Shown here in pieces: positions 10,555 through 20,915 of a stretch of DNA of 21,027 bases (the stretch's first letter is position 1; each line of letters opens with the position of its first letter). This DNA comes from Spirogloea muscicola (taxonomy: Eukaryota > Streptophyta > Zygnematophyceae > Spirogloeales > Spirogloeaceae). The notes under the pieces were generated by a model. The model was not told the DNA's origin and did not search any database. It worked only from the letters and a program-made list of their open reading frames with translations. Both the position numbers and the translations under genes were made by a program. The DNA lies in NCBI GenBank assembly GCA_009602725.1, contig WELB01000042.1, forward strand, positions 429,436 through 450,462. The letters run 5' to 3'.

Positions 10555-12227
10555 TCACATCCTCTGAATCTCCAGCCACTCGCGGGCATTCTGGAACATG
10601 CGCAGCCAGGGGCTGGGCCCAGCCAAATCCAGGTGCGCCCAGCTGGCTGGGTACCAGGGGAACTGCCACATCAGGAAGCACCGTTCTGGGTGGGGCATCA
10701 TGGCAAGATGGCGCCCATCCGGCGAGCACAACGCTGCGATGCCACCAGGAGAGCCATTCGGGCAGAACGGGTATTGCTCAGTCGGCTCTCCGCCGTCGTC
10801 GCAGTAACGCACAGGTGCCAGGCCTGACTCCAGGATTCTCTCGTGCACTTGGCTGCTTGGGAAAAACGCTCGGCCCTCACCATGGGCATTCCAGATGCCC
10901 ACAGTCGTACCAGCCATACCCCTGAAAACAGATTAGTGAGCCGAGCCCTCAGTCTGCGAGTATGCTTGATTATTAAATTTGTCAAGGACCAAACACATGT
11001 AGGACAAGGTGATGCAGGGCTGTACAAGCTGAGCATACGGAATCAATTGACTTGCAAGGAGAGCCACCACATGACAGATCCCTATGCTTACTTGAGCATC
11101 AGTGAAGGGGAGTCCTTGATTGTTACAGACGCAAAGCGGCACTCAAACCGGCCAGATTCGTTGTGCACAAAGCGCGGCTGTGCAACATCCCCAACCTCTC
11201 CCGATAAACCCTCCACCAATGGTCCAGGCACCTGCATCAATGACACAACAGATGTGAGCATTTCCCAAAGTCTCCAACGTCGCGCGTTGCGCTTGCATGA
11301 ACGAGCTTCAGCAAGTTGCCTGCACACTGCAGCATGGCAAGTATGCAAAACCCAGTCCCTGAAGCACGTCGAGCCAAGCATCGCGCCCCACTGCTTGAGA
11401 AGGAGAAACTGTACCCAGCCAAGGAGTGCCATGAGCTGACAGCCATTGCAGACGCCGAGTGAGAAAGTGTCCGGCCGGTCATAAAACCTCTGAAACTCTT
11501 GCCAGACATTCTCGTTGAACTGGATGGTGCCAGCCCACCCCTTGGCTGAGTCCAACACGTCACCATAACTTCAAGAAACAGACAAAATCGATGAGCTCAT
11601 GATGAGATATATAGGCCCTGTTTATAAGCCCACAGGAAGACTACCATGGAGGGCTCAACTTTCGCCAGCAGAGAAAGCTCGAGTTTGAAGGTCTGCCTTT
11701 GTGGCTTGCCCCACCAGAAAAGAAAGGTTAGCAGGCTAAGTCGAGAGACAAGGACAGATGAAGCAGTGATTGCGATTGCAGTTCAGAAAGTTGACATCTA
11801 ATGGCAATACCTGAAGCCACCCACAAAAACCACCCCGGAGAAGGGCTGCAGCGACGCTTTTCCACTCAGCAGGTCTGACATGGCAATGTCCCAAGGCTCC
11901 ATGCCAGCCGCGTGAATCATCGCCGCCATCTCGCGGTCGCCGTTGCTGCCTTCCTCCCTCACCACCGCCACCTGCTATTGACATGGCGCTCAGGTACACA
12001 CTCCTTTCGCTCATGCAGCCCTCTCCTGGCTATCCTGTCCCATTACTGTCAGCAACCTACCTCACTTCCATTAGTCTCCAGAATTAACAAGATCAATGAC
12101 GCTGTTAAAAGCAGGAACCTCAAGAAGTGCCCACCTTAAGCTTATCCCGTTGCAACATGACTTCTTCCTGAGTTTTTGTTGGCGTGAAGGAAAGATTCCA
12201 GGACGGTGTTTGTCGATATCTTAGCCC
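10555..12227 (-). other. FGAM synthase C-terminal glutamine amidotransferase (class I) domain
   Basis: Exons 29-33 encode KVAVVREEGSNGDREMAAM, FSGVVFVGGFSYGDVLDSAK, RPDTFSLGVCNGCQLMALLG, RFVHNESGRFECRFASVTIK and DGRHLAMMPHPERCFLMWQF. The nucleophile is the Cys of GVCNGC (about residue 1174 of the model), and the His and Glu of PHPE (about 1309 and 1311) complete the triad that releases ammonia from glutamine. Ser (AG|T) and Lys (AA|G) codons split by introns restore the family residues, which confirms those junctions. Confidence 0.95.
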
Positions 12228-15200
12228 CTGCAACATCACAAGGCCCCCAGTGGCTAAAACCTCCACATCAAACTCCCACTGAATTTACCAGCCCTTGTAG
12301 TCAACTGCCAAGACTATTCTGTCCCTAACGCCGCTGGTAACCTTCTAAACAGTTGCAAAGTCTGGACTTTGCAACCACCAGAGATCCTCCCTCGTAAGCA
12401 GTAAGATGCGGCTGCAATTGAAGATCAAAGTCTTCAACCGCAGCCGCACAAATGACGTGCTGGCTGTGCTCAGATGCACCACCAGAACTCTGAATTGACC
12501 ACTGCTGCACCAAATACGGCAACAGCCGCGAACCTGCTGTTCTGTATCCACGCAGTGCTCCACTTTCTGCAGCCTCTCCAGGGCAAAGGACGTGTCCTCC
12601 CATAGGTCGCGAAGCTCCGCAGTGGCCCTCTCCACGTGGAGTTTGCTGCCCACCGTAACTCTGATGACAGGGGCAGATATGACGTCTCCAATCTCCACAC
12701 AAGGAACACCGGCAGCTGCAAATTCGCTCTTCACCTGCTCGGCGTCGGTCTTGGACACCTGAATATGGCAAAAGCATACCAGTCAGGACCAGGTTTTCTA
12801 CAACATGTTGGCAGGTCTGCTATGTTGCTGCTTGACCCAACAGAAACCCAACAAAGACAATCATCTGCACAAACAACCTCAATGAGCAGCCCAGGTTCTT
12901 CAGCAAAGAGGGCCTTGAACGCATCGTGATGCCTTGGCGCTGCATCTGATTGTGGTGGCAGAGCTACGTCTGCAACAAGCCCGCAGTTGCCAGCAAAGGC
13001 CATCTCTGCCAGAGCAGTTATGAGGCCACCATCACTGATGTCATGGCCAGCAGAGATGAGCCTCCTGGAGATTAATGACTGCATAGAGCGCGAGCATTAG
13101 TCAGAGCAGGGAGGGATACATTGCGGCTGCAAGCTACGCAGGACATTGACGTTCCAGAGGCCCACCTGGCGTAAAGATCACAAGTTATACTGAAACTGCC
13201 ACAAGAACGTCTAGCTGTCTTGCAGGACAAAAGATGGAGCCCAAGCTGCTGGAAGAGCCTTCTAGGCAGAATGCCATACCTGCACTGTGTTGAATGCTTT
13301 CTTCAATACTGCAATGTCAACATCTGGACATTCAGCTCCAAGCTGTCAGAGTAAATTACCAGCCAAGTCAGCTATGTCAAATTTGGAGATATGCAGTGCA
13401 TAGAACATGACGCCAAGCTAGCGACTCCAGCACACACTGTCATGGCCGTGCTGCACCAGATGCGCTGTGACTGTGCATCAAACAGTACCTGGTCATATGC
13501 GTGAGCAAATGCCGAGCCTCCCAGTCGGCGCGCCCCACCACCGAGATCCACGTGCAGAAGTACGCCGCAATCACCGAGCTGTCACAAGGCACCCCTCACA
13601 TGACATCACACCTACAGCCCTTGTGATCAAGACCTAGGTGTATGGCCGATGTTCTCTATTTCTCAGCTCCTTATCTCAACGTGAGAAGCAACACAGACTG
13701 TACCACCATGAGCCACCGTTGAGAATGAAGGACCAACCTTGAGGTCTGGGGTCACAGTGAGTGTGATATCAGGGCACGTCACGTAGGTAGAAATGACCAG
13801 ATTGCCAGGCGCCATGACAGTCTCGCCACCTGCCTGAGTTACCATTGGCAGCTCCAGTCAATGTTATTGTGGCTTGAACGCTAGGAGCTGGCTACACAAC
13901 GTTCGTATTGCCGCAAATGACAGGCCAAAACGTTGAAGTGTTATATGTTTCACATCTCAAGTCACAAGCTGTACCTGGGCAGCCATGGATAGAGAGTCTT
14001 TTCCACCATCAATGGCTATCCCAAGCTCCACCATGGTGTCCCGCAGAGCGATAGCCGCGTCGTACATGGCAGCCCCCTCCCCCAGCATCTTGGCAGCATA
14101 CATCCAGTTGCCGCTCGCCTTCACATCCTCCAGGTTGCTCATCTAGAGTATGCAAGGTGCCAATGTCCAACACTGAGTGCCCGTACACAAGGAAATACTC
14201 ATTTGTCTGTGCCGAATCCTCTCCCACTTCCAAAATGAAAGTCTGAGGACTTGGCAGTATTCTGCACTAAGATGCTAGCAATACCATTTCTGTGGGCAGA
14301 TTTTGGCAACTCATAATATAGGATCAACTATCTCGTCAAGCTACCAGCCGACAGGCAAAAGGTCAGCCTACAGGAATTGTTGTCAATACTCATTCAGTCT
14401 GGTAAGCTTGCCTTGGCCCACACCAAGTTGCACAGTGCTTCCGCAATCGCCAGCCTTGCCATGGCTGCAGGATTTAGGAGCCCCTGCAATTGACCACCCT
14501 GACTTGGTCTTAGACATTTCAAGGAGTCGCTGTGAATCACCGGCTGCATGTACCCTGGGATATCACGGTCTTGATTGATAGCTGTGTAGGAGGTCATCAG
14601 TAGAAACCTTAAGGGGCTGCTCGCCAATGGCGCATGCACCTCCAGTGATGCCAGTGTGTGTCTGCAAGAGACGGCCTCATCGGTCAGGTTCACACAGATT
14701 GGGAAGCTCAAGTATTGATTACTTGGTGCCTGGATAAAATGACAACTTGAGTCAAATGCCATAACGACTCACAACTAATGCACAAGCTGAGCTCAAGAAA
14801 GCAGGAGGAGAGCCACTCCCGCCACTCGTGTGCAGACCTGAGCAATGACAGCCACGTCTGCCAGCGCCAGCTGAAGAGGCCCCACGGTCTGTTGCTGCGC
14901 CACCAGCCCGCCAACGCATCTGTCCACCTGTTTCAAGTTGCTGGACCAGGCGTCAAAGGGATGGAGCACAAACTGCCCGCAAAGAAGAGCTTAGAAGGCC
15001 CCTCTCATATGTGCAACTGCGGTGATGGCTGTATTGGGTCTGCTCACAATGGGCCACTGTCACCGGCCTCGACACCCCATTGATACTACTACCGAGCTGA
15101 TGATCACCTTGGTGGTAAGGAAGCGCTTGGAGCAAACGGCCGGGAGGCGGAAGACGCGCTCCAGGGCGTCGGCGACCGTGAGGCGGAGCGGCAAGTCCAA

Positions 15201-18200
15201 CATCTCTGTCTCCACCTTCCGTCTCGTGAAGTGGAAGTTCTTCTTGGGCATATCCCCAAGCACCTAGGCACAGAATGCAGGTGGTTTTGCTCGCTGTTTT
15301 GAAGGCAGCAGTGACGGCCATGGCTAACTTGCGAGCAAGGCAAGGCACCGGCATCCATTAGATGACCACATCTTCTGCTACGTGTCATTCAGCTAACCTT
15401 CTCCAGATCCAGGTCCACAGCGGGCAACGGTGGCGGCAGGCCTTGCTCCCTGGCAACCTCCTGAGCTTTGCTGTCCATGAGGACCACCTTACCATCCCCA
15501 CTGTCAAGGTAGGAAACCACATCAGCCCGAATGTGGTCATCATAAGGACATGCAGGCTCCTGCTCATGCCTCTACTTTGAGCCTGTCGCTTTGCAATAGA
15601 CTGAAGAGGCAGGAACACCCATATTTCCAGAATAGAAGAGCAGCACATGAGGTCTCTGCCATCAAATTTGACGAAACAAAGGTCAACTCAGAGACTACCA
15701 AACCCTTTCCCTTGGACTGGTGGCGTCGTGTCAGAGAGTGGCAAGTATCAATCTTACACATTGGGGCTTAGACACTACCTGATGCGGCCAATGACAGCCA
15801 GCGACAGCCTCTCGCGTTGGCATATGGCGCGCAGCAGTGCCTCACTTTCAGGCCTAGCAAGCAGGGCATCCTGCTCCTGGTACTCCGCCCCCCATATCTC
15901 TAGCACGGACATTGTCTTGTCGCCGACCACAATCGACCGTACATCAATTGCTGCCCCCTGCACATGACAAATACGGTGACATCAAGGGCTTTGCAGGTTT
16001 GCCTAGAGAAAAGGGAAAGGTCCATGATTCGGATCGAGGTAATTGAGACAGGAGGGAGTCTAAGAATGACAAAAGCATCACATATTGGCGATGTAATTAG
16101 GCAAGAGAAGTGGAGATAGAGGACGGCAGGAGGCAAGCGCCTGCCTTTGGGTAGATGATCTCCTTCACCACATTGCAGTTTCCACCTGCACCCTGTCAGA
16201 ACAGAAGAGCCGAATAGTCAGAAAAAACGTCAGCGCAGGCACATGGAGACCTGGGACCAAAGCATGCGCTGGAGTTGAGAAGCCCATGGCATTTGGTTGA
16301 CCTGGTCGTGAATGGACACGATGGGGTTGTGCTGCCCCAGCTCCACGCACGTCCGAACCACGCGGTACAGCTTCTGAGCCATCTCAGGGTCGCCGCGCTG
16401 GACGGCGTCAAAGTCCAGCGCCGCATCCCGAGTGCCGCTCACCATGCTTGATGCCGCCCCCCCGCCCATGCCAATCCTGTACGCTGGGCCGCCAATCTAG
16501 CCCATCATCCAAGCTCGATATCAGAGCTCTACAGTCCGGCCTCTGCTCCAGGTACAGTTTTCCTTACCCAGTTTTGCAGATTTCTGCGTCAATTGACATT
16601 GTTACTTGAGATACAGATGTAACAGAATCTGGAAAATTAACACCATGAAGCAAGCCGTATGGTCAAATGGGCGGAATGGGAAGCATTGCTGGAGCCGCGG
16701 AGAGGCACAGACCTTCACGACCAGCATGCCAACCTCGGGCTCCCCTTTCCCCAGGTGATTGTGGTCAATCTGCCAAACTTGCGGGCCACAGCTGAGCATC
16801 ATATAGATCATGATATACAGAATCGATGCAACCCCTAGAACCCTTCTCATTGCAGGGGAGGAAGGACAGCAACATAAGATGTACTCTGACTTCCCTATTA
16901 TCAGGTAGTCAAGGTGCAGGAGACTGCATCAAGGATGCAAATTTACTCCGGCGAGGCCTTCTGACCTGGCCTATGCCACCGGAGAACATGATGGGTTTGA
17001 GCCACTCCCGCCGCTCGCCACTGGGCATCCGCATTCCAAAGCTCCGTGTGTAACCCTGCAGGAAGCTCCTCAAGTCCCCTCAGCAAGCTTGCATTGGTAT
17101 CCCTCTGAAATGGGGCCACAAAGAGTAAACATCAAAACGAAACTTTACCATGTACTGTACACCATCCACAAGGACCACGAGCAACCTGGCAACTCAAAGC
17201 CTGCTAGAACACTGCAACAAGCGCTTGACCTGGATGAGAGGCTCGCCAAACTTGTTGCCGTAGTCAGATGCGCCATCGCTGGCATCAAGAAGTATCTGGG
17301 GTGTCATTGCTCCACAATGAGATCATCAGGGATGCACAACTCCTCGACTCTGGTCTCACTTCCTTGACGAGCATGGGTACGTCATTCTTATGAGGACCTT
17401 GACAGACCTGCAGGGGCGGGGCAAGGTTTGGCGGGTAGTCAAAGGAGGTGTCCTCCCATGGTGCAGTGTGTCCTTCCACCTGTTAGAGGGATTGCCAATA
17501 ACCCCAACTGCGCTTGGTAAGGGCATGGCATTGAGGGGTTAAGAACCACAGACTGTTAATCTGAGTGGAAGTCAGAGAGCAGGCCAACATGGACAGGGAA
17601 AGCGGCTGCTAAGAGCCGGATCAATGAAGTTTTGGCAAAGTAGCATGGACCAAATAGAATGTGAGTCAATAGCAAGGCACGGGCATGATAACGACGGAGC
17701 ACCTGGAGATTCCCAACGCAGTAGCCTGCAGTGGCCGCTACAACCAGGGAACCAATGCCTGTGGCGTGCGTGTCACGGATGCGTCCCCCCGCCCCCGTCT
17801 CAGCTCCTGGATACGGAGCGACCTGCAGACTTGCGCGCCACAGGACAGGCAGCTGCCGCTCCGTGAGGCACAGAGTTGACGTGTGACTGTAGTGCAAACA
17901 GGAAATTCTTTGGGCTTGTCAAGTATGGACTTGGTAGACTTCCATACAGGAATCGGCAACTCACCGCACACGGAAAATTGTGGGTCTCCGCAGTGAACAG
18001 TATGTCAAAGTCCCTGCGCACGGCGTCCACGGGGCTGGGAGTGCCTGGGGCGCGGGGAAGGATGGCCACAACATCTCCTCCCCTTATTGCACTGCTAGCC
18101 ATGAGGACAAGCATTGGATGAGATGCTTCTGCCCCATCTTCAATCCAGGAGGCTGCTACTTCTCATGCTGTCTCGTCACGGTAATCAATGTATGTAACGA

Positions 18201-20697
18201 GGTCTACAACAGATTAAGGATCTATATGTTCGCTTCCTGTGGTTTCTGCAAGTACGCACATGTAAGGCTGCCAAATTAGTAAATTGGGTCAAGGTCCAAA
18301 ACCTTGAGTTGTCCTTGAAGCCGATTACTGAGTTGTTCGGGTTGGCTTTGAGAGTCTCCTTGACCAAGCTCATGAGCGTGTGCGGCACCGCCTCGCCATC
18401 AACGCTCAGGTTACCCTGGCGAACGCAGGCAGAAGCTGAGGCGAGGTGAGGCAAGGCGAGCTGAGGTGGCAAGCACTGGCTGACATGACCAACCTATTGC
18501 CTTGCGTGGCATGGCATCAGGAGAGCAATGAGCGCGCATCTCAGAGCTTGTGAGGCTCTCCCAAGATTGCAAAGGCGGCGGCAAGTGTAATGATGTAGTT
18601 CCGCAGAGCAGGCGGCTCGCACAAGTAGCCACCGCAGAGGCAAACCAAGGTCGCAAGAAGGTGTTACCTGGAAGAACCAGTGCCGCGAGTGCTCGCTGTT
18701 GGACTGTGCGATGTCAAAGAGCTCGACATTGGTGGGGTTGCGTCCAATATCGTCTCTGAACAGTGTCGTGTAGTACTGCACCCAGGGAGGAGTCGCAGCA
18801 GCATACGTGGCGCCATGGCAAGAACATCAGTCTAGCGCACATGGAGCAGGCGGCGGGCTGGCTTCCACTCAGCCCTCCCCTTTTCCTCTTTGGAAGCTTA
18901 AACCTGACCCCTTTGACGACCACTGCTCTACATGGTTTGCCACGGTCAGCAAGCCCAGCGGCAGCATCGACTAGATCGCACTATCAAATACGAAAAGCAC
19001 CTCAGGTACAGAGTCCTGCATTTGAAGCTTGGATGCGTCACAATATCCGCAGGAGCCAAACAAGCAAGGAATGGGACCCCTCAGCAGTCGAGGAGCCTCA
19101 CATCTAAATCCCAGTCATCAAAGGCGAGTCCCATGGTCCGGTTTACAGACTCCAGTGCCGCCCTCCCTTCCTGTACACACCGCAAACACGCCAAACAACC
19201 TCATTTGCAAGATAATTTCAATAGCATGTCACAATCGCAGCACAAGTAAGTGCTTGCAGCTCGCAGATAGAACATGGACTGCTTCAGCTGGATCAAAGAG
19301 CAGCGGCATCGGCCACACCTCCATCACTGGGATTTGGACGACAGACTGCGGCACGACATCTGTCTTGAAGGATTCAAGACGCGAGAGGTACACGCACTCT
19401 GTCATTCGGTCATGCACCTGCCGGCAGGCACAGGAGACGTCCATCAGTGCCTTTCCTGAGAGACAAGCCTGGCATCCAGACAGGGAGCAGCAAAGTTGCA
19501 CAACAGGTCTCAACTACAGGGACAAGACCTCGACTACGTCGCTCACAAGCGGGCCTGAAGGTGGCTGGATTGCCCAAAGCCTGTGGTTGACTTAAGCAGT
19601 GCAGAGTCCTTAAAGGATTAAGCGAACCCCTCAGCATCGACGAGTGTATACTCAGGCGTAGGCCGTCATATGCTGCTGCTGATATCTCATGGAAATACGC
19701 CAACTCCTAGACACTGGACATCTCTGAGGTATTAAGTACAAAAGTGTGACTGCTGAGGGATGAGTAGCATAGAGGCGGCTCACCAGGGAGGAGAACTGTG
19801 CAACCTGGGCTGCATCAAGGGGCAGCACATCGGGGGCGACCTGGAGCAGGTACCGGCGGGAGCGTTCAATGCGCCCAACCTTGTCACCAAGGCCGCAGGC
19901 CGCGCAGATGGAGACCGCGTTCGCAGACCACGCCGTCGTAAAGGACAGGCGCGGCCCAACCTCGACGACCGCTGTGCAGGAGGGCCACAGGATGGCAGCT
20001 GTCTCAGGCTCACGGGCAGTCTTGACACCTCTTGCCAGCCAGCCACTGGCAGAAAGGGATCTGGCAGTCGCTCCGGTTCGACCTCAACAATCTCACGCAC
20101 AAGGTGACGTTCTCGACGTGGCGCCTAAGCCCACGAAGCGCAAGCGAGCGGCTCCAGCTCGGTGTAGTACCGTCGTCGGCCTGGAGGCTGCTGCAGTCCT
20201 GCAGCGCCCAGGGCTCGAAGGTCTCGCGCAGCAGCCAGCGGAGCTTCTCGGCCTCTGCGGCCTCGAGCGGCGCCGCCAGCTCCACATTGTAGCACTGCTC
20301 CCTTGCGGATGGCGCAAGAGGCCGGCCCATCAGTCTCGGCAGCAAGGCCGGCGCCTGCGGTGGCGCGAACGACAGGCAGCAACGATGGCGAGTACGTCAC
20401 CTGCTCCGTTTCGATCGCGACCACGTCGGCGGACACCTTGTCCTGCACCTGGGGCCGTGCCGGCGGCAGTAGCGGAGGCGGCGAAGGACCCTCGCTCGTC
20501 AGACAATGGAGGCGTGCGGCGAGGACGGCTTCGAGCGCCGCTGGCCTGAAGGCCATGCCCGCCTGGCGTACCTTGTGCAGGAGGGAAGCGACCGCGGACT
20601 CGGAGAGCAGCGGCCGCCGATAGAGGTGGACGACGACCGGCGGGGGCGGGCCGGGCGCGGCGGCGGCGGCGGCGGCGGCGGCGACGGCGGCGCGGCG
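10555..20697 (-). CDS. PUR4: Phosphoribosylformylglycinamidine (FGAM) synthase, PurL/FGARAT large type, 33 exons
   Basis: Converts FGAR, glutamine and ATP to FGAM, the fourth step of de novo purine synthesis, located in plastids/mitochondria in plants (family knowledge). Exons, in transcript order by + coordinates: 20572-20697 (5' limit uncertain), 20401-20448, 20171-20294, 19784-19971, 19319-19417, 19102-19170, 18668-18775, 18303-18415, 17965-18091, 17703-17822, 17408-17479, 17230-17295, 16966-17055, 16713-16769, 16302-16496, 16145-16192, 15779-15957, 15398-15500, 15108-15263, 14838-14927, 14608-14661, 14412-14483, 13975-14142, 13738-13833, 13489-13578, 13280-13342, 12878-13078 (or 12875), 12534-12758, 12135-12227, 11811-11971, 11415-11568, 11092-11231, 10555-10921 (stop TGA). 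The product is about 1,353 residues, normal for the single-chain enzyme. Seen: FDIAQSNSEHSRHWFF, TAETHNFPCA, GAGGRIRDTHATG, MGGGAASSMVSG, VAQQQTVGP, GHDISDGG, LGVCNGCQLMALLGW and MMPHPERCF. Two introns use GC donors. Confidence 0.97.
14143..14411 (-). other. GC-AG intron 22 of FGAM synthase
   Basis: The upstream exon ends EALCNLVWAK with AAG, followed by GCAAGC, close to the consensus for GC donors (AG|GCAAGT). The acceptor CTAG precedes MSNLEDVKASGNWMYAAK. The join reproduces the family block NLVWAK......DVKASGNW without gap, and reading on from the donor meets a stop after ASLPD. Confidence 0.85.
15958..16144 (-). other. GC-AG intron 16 of FGAM synthase
   Basis: The upstream exon ends VVKEIIYPK with AAG, followed by GCAGGC instead of GT. 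The acceptor is TGTGCAG, before GAAIDVRSIVVGD. The family sequence around this point (EIIYPKGA.IDIR) requires the join exactly here. The nearest downstream GT would add about ten non-family residues. Confidence 0.8.
20572..20697 (-). other. N-terminal exon of FGAM synthase with poly-Ala tract; start codon not found
   Basis: The exon's 3' part encodes VVVHLYRRPLLSESAVASLL, matching the start of the conserved enzyme (family: FYR.PLL..S...LL). Its donor at 20571|20570 (AAG|GTACGC) joins in phase 0 to VQDKVSADVVAIETEQ. Upstream the frame encodes an Ala- and Pro-rich run and meets an in-frame TGA at 20700-20698 with no ATG and no AG acceptor between. An ATG at 20774 opens a peptide starting MNTICMHLAGLHSRHS, but it is one base out of frame with this exon. 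Either an indel in the GC repeat, a non-AUG start, or a splice arrangement I cannot see explains this. Confidence 0.6.
20658..20690. repeat. (CGG)n / (GCC)n triplet repeat
   Basis: At least eight near-perfect CGG units on the + strand, then ACGGCGG. On the reverse strand in the FGAM synthase frame it reads as a run of GCC codons (poly-Ala). It lies between the out-of-frame ATG and the first conserved exon residues, so its exact length decides the N-terminal reading frame. Confidence 0.85.
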
Positions 20698-20915
20698 TCA
20701 GGAATGATGCGGCTGCCTGATATCAGAGAATGGCGGCTGTGAAGGCCAGCTAGGTGCATACAGATGGTGTTCATAACCACGTTAGCTGTTTCCCGCTGGG
20801 TCGGTGGTCCTCGTTACTTTCGCTGCTGGCCTCTCAAGCTGACCAGCGGCGCCGGGAGCAGGGTGCTGCCCTTCCCGGTGGCTCGGTGCCTTTGGGTCTG
20901 GTGTCCTGCTACCGT
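20698..20915. promoter_or_regulatory. Probable bidirectional promoter / 5' UTR region
   Basis: About 218 bases lie between the first recognisable FGAM synthase codons (reverse strand) and an ATG on the + strand that opens a targeting-like peptide. I see no clear TATA box. If the FGAM synthase start is the ATG at 20774 or further out, the shared region is even shorter. The call is inferred from gene orientation, not from motifs. Confidence 0.35.

Larger units (their letters stand above)
12534..20294 (-). other. FGAM synthase N-terminal and paired synthetase (AIRS-like) domains
   Basis: After the PurS-like start, exons carry VEVGPRLSFTTAWSANAVSI, ERSRRYLL, HDRMTECVY, GLAFDDWDLDYYTTLFRDD, QSNSEHSRHWFF, SVIGFKDNSSAIRG, AETHNFPCAVAPYPGAETG and FGEPLIQGYTRSFGMRMPSG, then MLVVKIGGPAYRIGMGGGAA, HDQGAGGNCNVVKEIIYPK, LEIWGAEYQEQDALL, KRFLTTKVDRCVGGLVAQQQ, GITGGACAIGEQPLKG, DVKASGNWMYAAKMLGEGAA, GIAIDGGKDSLSMAA and SAGHDISDGGLITALAEMAF. 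The His in ETHNFP and the GAGG and GGGAAS loops are the ATP/FGAR-site residues of the family. I see no loss of a key motif. Confidence 0.93.

Noticed and set aside
10843-11439. 198-codon open frame on the + strand
   Set aside because: It overlaps the conserved glutaminase exons on the other strand and reads through their introns; the translation has no family motif.
18776-19101. Missing exon in the 326-base FGAM synthase intron
   Set aside because: WDLD joins YYTTLFRDD with family spacing, so no exon is needed; the same holds for the 366-base intron 19418-19783 (FSSL|VHDRMTEC).
19029-19595. 188-codon open frame on the + strand inside FGAM synthase
   Set aside because: It covers two real reverse-strand exons plus an intron and looks like a chance frame.
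19869-20549. 226-codon open frame on the + strand
   Set aside because: It lies antisense to the GC-rich 5' exons of FGAM synthase, shows no recognisable protein family, and GC-rich DNA lowers stop frequency.
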